From NCBI RefSeq assembly GCF_008831235.1, contig NZ_WBKF01000001.1, positions 864,529 through 928,528 on the forward strand: 64,000 nucleotides of DNA, written 5' to 3'. The stretch is from Pseudoclavibacter sp. CFCC 11306 (lineage in GTDB: Bacteria > Actinomycetota > Actinomycetes > Actinomycetales > Microbacteriaceae). A program made the translations under genes and the position numbers. The notes under the pieces are model-generated. The model was given only the letters and a program-made list of their open reading frames with translations. It had not been told where the DNA came from and searched no databases. Below, one piece after another: positions 60,262-64,000 of the stretch; positions within the stretch are counted from its first letter, which is position 1; every line of letters starts with the position of its first letter.

Positions 60262-61656
60262 ATGTCCATCGAATCTGAGACACGTCCGAAACGGGCAGAC
60301 GGGTCGCGCAGGCGACTGATTCAGCCGGCGAACGGGCCGTCGCTGCAAGAGATCAACTCGACCGTGCGCACACCGCCCGCCCATGCCGGGTTCTGGCGAA
60401 CGCTCGCCGCCTACAGCGGCCCCGGTGCGCTCGTCGCGGTCGGGTATATGGATCCCGGCAACTGGGTGACCTCGATCGGCGGCGGCTCGCAGTTCGGCTA
60501 TCTGCTGCTCAGTGTGATCCTGATCTCGAGCCTCACCGCGATGCTGCTGCAGTACATGGCCGCGAAGCTGGGCATCGTCACGGGCATGGATCTCGCCCAG
60601 GCGACGCGGGCGCACACGGGGCGAAAGACGGGCTTCGTGCTCTGGATCGTGACCGAGCTGGCCATCATGGCCACCGACGTGGCCGAAGTGATCGGTGCGG
60701 CCATCGCTCTGCACCTGCTCTTCGGCATGCCTCTCGTGGTGGGCGTCATTCTCACGGTGCTCGACGTGTTTCTGCTGCTCCTGCTGCTGCAGATCGGCTT
60801 TCGCAAGATCGAGGCCATCGTCGTCACGCTCATCCTCACGATCATGGTCGTCTTCATCTACGAGGTCGTCATCGCCCAGCCTGATCTGCCACAGGTGTTC
60901 GCCGGCTTCGTGCCGAAGGCCGACATCCTCAAACCTGAGCAGCTGACTCTCGCCCTTGGCATCGTCGGCGCCACCGTCATGCCGCACAACCTGTACCTGC
61001 ACTCTGCCATCGTGCAGTCGCGCGACTACGCACGCGAAGACGACGTCGAGAAAAGGCGTGCGGTGCGCTTCGCGACGTGGGATTCCAACATCCAGCTGTC
61101 GGCCGCGTTCATCATCAACTGTCTGCTGCTGCTGCTCGGTGCGGCTCTGTTCTTCGGCGTCGAGAGCGACTTGGGCACGTTCGGCGCGCTGTACGACGCG
61201 CTCAAGGATTCCAGCCTCGCCGGTGCCGTCGCCAGCCCTGTGCTCAGCACGCTCTTCGCCGTCGCCCTTCTCGCCTCGGGCCAGAACTCGACGATCACCG
61301 GCACGCTGACCGGTCAGGTCGTGATGGAGGGGTTCATCAAGATGCGGATGCCGCTGTGGGCCCGCCGCGTGATCACCCGAACGATCGCGGTGATTCCGGT
61401 GATCATCTGCACGGTGATGTACGGAGGCGACGAGCAGGCCCTCGACAACCTGCTGGTCAACTCTCAGGTGTTTCTCTGCATCGCACTGCCTGTGTCGATG
61501 GTGCCGCTGGTCTGGTTCACCTCGTCGAAGAAGATCATGGGCAGCTTCGCGAACCCGCGGTGGGCCGTGGTGCTCGGATGGCTCGCGACCGGCGTGCTGA
61601 CCGTGCTGAACATCAAACTCATCTTCGAGACCGTCGGTGATATGTTCGGGGCGTGA
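60262..61656 (+). CDS. mntH: Nramp-family manganese transporter
   Basis: A 464-residue proton-coupled divalent-metal importer with about 11 helices. Metal-site motifs are [10 protein letters not shown] in helix 1 and [20 protein letters not shown] in helix 6; the latter keeps the Met and His typical of transition-metal Nramps. [19 protein letters not shown] is also conserved. A 45-residue charged N-terminus precedes helix 1. ATG 60262 has AGAGGAG 8 nt upstream. A second Mn import route beside mntABC; probably shares the palindromic operator. The stop overlaps the following gene (GTGA). Confidence 0.96.
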   Translation: MSIESETRPKRADGSRRRLIQPANGPSLQEINSTVRTPPAHAGFWRTLAAYSGPGALVAVGYMDPGNWVTSIGGGSQFGYLLLSVILISSLTAMLLQYMAAKLGIVTGMDLAQATRAHTGRKTGFVLWIVTELAIMATDVAEVIGAAIALHLLFGMPLVVGVILTVLDVFLLLLLLQIGFRKIEAIVVTLILTIMVVFIYEVVIAQPDLPQVFAGFVPKADILKPEQLTLALGIVGATVMPHNLYLHSAIVQSRDYAREDDVEKRRAVRFATWDSNIQLSAAFIINCLLLLLGAALFFGVESDLGTFGALYDALKDSSLAGAVASPVLSTLFAVALLASGQNSTITGTLTGQVVMEGFIKMRMPLWARRVITRTIAVIPVIICTVMYGGDEQALDNLLVNSQVFLCIALPVSMVPLVWFTSSKKIMGSFANPRWAVVLGWLATGVLTVLNIKLIFETVGDMFGA

Positions 61657-62528
61657 TTCTGACCCTTGCCGGCGCGCAGATCGATATGTTCGCCGTCACC
61701 GTTGCGCGCGAAGTCGGAGTGCTGCGCCACGACTGGGCCCTGCTCGATGCAGACGAACGGCGCCGAGCCGATCTGCTGCGCTCTCCCGCTCGGCGTGGTC
61801 TGTTCGTCGCCGCGCACGCTCGGCTGCGTCGAGAGGTCGGTGCACGTCTCGACTGTTCGCCCGCTGAGGTGCCTCTCACACGGATGCCCTGCTCGCGCTG
61901 CGGCAGTTCGGCTCACGGCCGCCCGGTGGTCGCGTTCGGTTCGCCCGCCACCGTCGCTTCGTCAGAGTCTCACGCTGCAAGACCGGTCGAGATGCCGATC
62001 GCAGCTCCGACTTGGTTCTCGGTCTCGTATGCCGAAGATCTGGCGGTGATCGCTCTGAGTTCTCGCCCGGTGGGCGTCGACGTCGAGCACACCTTTGATG
62101 AGCAGACCGCTCAGCGTCTGCGTGAGATGCTGCTGAACGGGGCGCTGCCGCAGCACCTCGGTCACGAATTCATCGGCGCGCTGCAGAGTTCAGCGGTGTC
62201 GATCGAACCTGCTGCTGAAGCGGGGTCTTCAGAAGATGCTGCACATAAGCTGACTCGCGCATGGGTTCGTGCCGAAGCACGACTCAAAGCCTTGGGGTGC
62301 GGACTCTGCGACCGCCCGAGACCGGCCGATGACGGCCTCGTGGACGAAAGGACCGTGTCCGCAGCCGCCTCGGCGCCCGACCGGGCTCTCGTCATCGCCG
62401 ATGCTCCGGTGCCACACGACGTTCTGATGCTCCATAACGCTGCGGTGCTGCTGCCCGATGCCTCAGCGCTGCAGAAGGCTGAGACCTCGAACCGTCAGCC
62501 AGTCGCGCATGTCGCCCTGGCCGTGTAG
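61653..62528 (+). CDS. 4'-phosphopantetheinyl transferase (Sfp type)
   Basis: A 291-residue enzyme that arms carrier domains of NRPS/PKS proteins with phosphopantetheine. Motifs: the Mg-binding GVDVEH and [12 protein letters not shown], with [21 protein letters not shown]-type text before them (Cys-x-x-Cys). About 58 residues separate GVDVE and the W-x-x-x-E motif, some 20 more than in short members. The GTG start overlaps the mntH stop (GTGA), so it is coupled to the Mn transporter. It faces the dihydroxybenzoate ligase gene, so a siderophore NRPS is the likely target. Confidence 0.85.
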   Translation: MILTLAGAQIDMFAVTVAREVGVLRHDWALLDADERRRADLLRSPARRGLFVAAHARLRREVGARLDCSPAEVPLTRMPCSRCGSSAHGRPVVAFGSPATVASSESHAARPVEMPIAAPTWFSVSYAEDLAVIALSSRPVGVDVEHTFDEQTAQRLREMLLNGALPQHLGHEFIGALQSSAVSIEPAAEAGSSEDAAHKLTRAWVRAEARLKALGCGLCDRPRPADDGLVDERTVSAAASAPDRALVIADAPVPHDVLMLHNAAVLLPDASALQKAETSNRQPVAHVALAV

Positions 62529-62576
62529 CGATATGTGAGGCGAAGCCGTCAGTACCCCACGAATTTCGCTACACGG
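62521..62576. terminator. long inverted repeat at the PPTase stop codon
   Basis: CCGTGTAGCGA (62521-62531) pairs perfectly with TCGCTACACGG (62566-62576) over a 34-nt loop; the TAG stop is inside the left arm. It may serve as a terminator for the plus-strand pair, though the loop is large. Confidence 0.4.
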
Positions 62577-62620
62577 TCCCGGCGAAAACCGCGCTTCGCC
62601 GACTCACTCCATCGATACTC

Positions 62621-62643
62621 GGCGGGCTGCGGAACAGCCCGCC
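62621..62643 (-). terminator. terminator of the dihydroxybenzoate ligase gene
   Basis: GGCGGGCTG pairs with CAGCCCGCC across a CGGAA loop, 4 nt after the stop codon on the minus strand. Confidence 0.75.
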
Positions 62644-62647
62644 TGCA

Positions 62648-64000
62648 TCAGTCAGTGAGACGAGCGGCGAGCACATTCCGCAGATCGCGACGAGACGACT
62701 TGCCCACAGCCGTCACCGGCATCTCATCGATCACATGGAACTCGTCAGGCACGCAGAATGAGGCGAGACCCACGTCGCGCAGAAACGCGCGCAGCTCACG
62801 ACTCATTGTGACCGGGTCGTTCCAGGCATCAGCATCAGCGGTAACGGCATCGGCATCGTTAGCAGCAGCTGCGTCTGCAACAGCACCGGCAGCAGCACCA
62901 GCCCCTGTCGCACTGCGTAGCTGCACGAACGCCGCAATCGTCTCGCCGAGACGGTCGTCTGGCTTCGGCACCACCACCGCGTCGAACACACGCGGATGCT
63001 GCAGCAGGGCGTCTTCGACCTGAGCTGCGACGACTTTCTCTCCCCCGCGATTGATCAGGTCTTTGCTGCGCCCCTCGACGATCAGACTGCCGGTGTCGTC
63101 GATGCGCACGATGTCACCGGTGCGGTAGAAGCCGTCGTGCGTGAAGCTCGAACGGTTCGTCTCGGCCGCCCTGTAGTAGCCGTTGATCGTGTAGGGCCCG
63201 CGCGTCACAAGATTTCCGGCGGTGCCCTGCGGCAGCGGCTGATCGCTGTCGTCGACGATGCGCAGCTCGTCAGCCGGCGACATCGGGCGCCCCTGCGTCT
63301 CGACGATCTCGTCAAGCGGCGCATCGAGCGCGGTGTAGTTCACCAGCCCCTCGGCCATGCCGAAGACCTGCTGCAGCGTGCAGTCGAATGCGTCCACGAT
63401 GCGCCGAGCAGCCGTCGGGGTCAGCTTCGCGCCCCCGATCTGCAGCACCTCAAGGCTCTCAAGCGAAGCCGCCGACCCCACGTGATCGGCCCAGAGCAGC
63501 GCCAGCGGCGGCACGAGCGCCGTGATCGTGACATGTCGCCGTGCGATCAGGTCGAAGCAGGTATCAGGTGCCGGCGCACTGGCGAGAACGACGGTGCCGC
63601 CCGCCAGCAGCACGCCCAGCACGCCGGGCGAACTCATGGTGAAGTTGTGCGGCACCGGCAGTGCCGCCAGATACACCGAGCGCTCAGTGACGCCGCACAG
63701 CTCGTTGCTGCGCCGCAGCGTGTAGATGTAGGCGTCTGACGAGCGCGGAATCATCTTCGGCACACCCGTGGTCCCGCCCGAGAGCTGCAGAAACGCCGTG
63801 TCTTCAGGATCGATCGAAACCGCCGGCGCCGATGCGAGACCTGGCTCAGCGGGCGCGACCAGAGCATCCGGATCAGTGATCACGATCAGCTCCGCATCAG
63901 CACGACCGGCTTCGGCATGGGCCGCCGCCACCTGTTCGGCGACGTGCGCGGCGGTCTCGCCCAGTCTGTCGCGGCCGTGTCGTCTGACAGTGATGATCGC
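62648..64000 (-). CDS. dhbE: 2,3-dihydroxybenzoate-AMP ligase (DhbE/EntE type), 5' part missing
   Basis: The C-terminal 450 codons of an adenylating enzyme; the frame is open to the right edge. It activates 2,3-dihydroxybenzoate or salicylate for a siderophore NRPS. The ATP loop is LQLSGGTTGVPKMIPRS; the aryl-acid subgroup marks are PVPHNFTMSSPGVLGVLLAGGTVVLA and LQQVFGMAEGLVNYTALD; YRTGDIVRIDDTGSLIVEGRSKDLINRGGEKV and the catalytic Lys of TAVGKSSRRDLR close it. An unusual Ala/Asp-rich insertion of about 35 residues (GAGAAAGAVADAAAANDADA) interrupts the C-terminal domain. It is the last gene of an operon coming from the right. Confidence 0.93.
   Translation of the reverse strand, partial: AIITVRRHGRDRLGETAAHVAEQVAAAHAEAGRADAELIVITDPDALVAPAEPGLASAPAVSIDPEDTAFLQLSGGTTGVPKMIPRSSDAYIYTLRRSNELCGVTERSVYLAALPVPHNFTMSSPGVLGVLLAGGTVVLASAPAPDTCFDLIARRHVTITALVPPLALLWADHVGSAASLESLEVLQIGGAKLTPTAARRIVDAFDCTLQQVFGMAEGLVNYTALDAPLDEIVETQGRPMSPADELRIVDDSDQPLPQGTAGNLVTRGPYTINGYYRAAETNRSSFTHDGFYRTGDIVRIDDTGSLIVEGRSKDLINRGGEKVVAAQVEDALLQHPRVFDAVVVPKPDDRLGETIAAFVQLRSATGAGAAAGAVADAAAANDADAVTADADAWNDPVTMSRELRAFLRDVGLASFCVPDEFHVIDEMPVTAVGKSSRRDLRNVLAARLTD

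Overview
The window looks like the chromosome of a high-GC Gram-positive actinobacterium. The conserved runs prfA-prmC-tsaC-wecA-atpI-atpBEFHAGDC, dxr-rseP-ispG-proS-nusA-infB-rbfA-truB-ribF-rpsO-pnp and lysA-hom-thrB-rho have the order usual in Actinomycetota, most like Micrococcales (an inference from gene order and protein sequence; no database search was possible). GTG and TTG starts, 1-4 nt stop/start overlaps and GC-rich hairpin terminators fit this. I see no insertion sequence, phage or CRISPR array.

Left arm (1-12 kb): the tail of a flavoprotein oxidoreductase, a TetR-type regulator, and a heme-iron acquisition locus on the minus strand. The locus reads hmuT-hmuU-hmuV (binding lipoprotein, permease, ATPase), a membrane-anchored protein with a neocarzinostatin-like domain, a 1075-residue surface protein (HtaA domain, Ig and FnIII modules, LARTG sortase signal), a second HtaA membrane protein, and heme oxygenase hmuO. 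A 19-bp DtxR/IdeR-type iron box lies upstream of hmuT. The implied flow is surface heme capture, relay to the membrane, ABC import and cytosolic heme breakdown.

Centre (12-53 kb): housekeeping genes, nearly all on the minus strand, covering RNA decay and translation (pnp, rpsO, truB, rbfA, infB, nusA, proS), FAD synthesis (ribF), the MEP isoprenoid pathway (ispG, dxr), a site-2 protease, a PP2C phosphatase, yaaA, the whole F1Fo ATP synthase operon, wecA, translation termination (prfA, prmC), tsaC, rho, aspartate-family amino acid synthesis (thrB, hom, lysA) and argS, which is divergent from a tRNA-Arg(CCG). A small SIP-domain protein (31.35 kb) breaks the run and carries a second iron box overlapping an apparently leaderless promoter. 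Several genes have a TAGAAT hexamer 6-9 nt before the start codon, suggesting leaderless transcripts.

Right arm (53-64 kb): an FKBP-type lipoprotein, an FMN-dependent lactate dehydrogenase, a MerR/TipA-type regulator and a manganese section. The last consists of nrdI with a pair of NrdR-like boxes 32 bp apart, a Mn-type ABC importer (mntABC), a palindromic operator candidate and divergent mntH. mntH overlaps a phosphopantetheinyl transferase gene, which faces a 2,3-dihydroxybenzoate-AMP ligase running off the window; a catecholate siderophore locus probably continues to the right. Metal supply (heme, siderophore, Mn) is thus the theme of both accessory ends.
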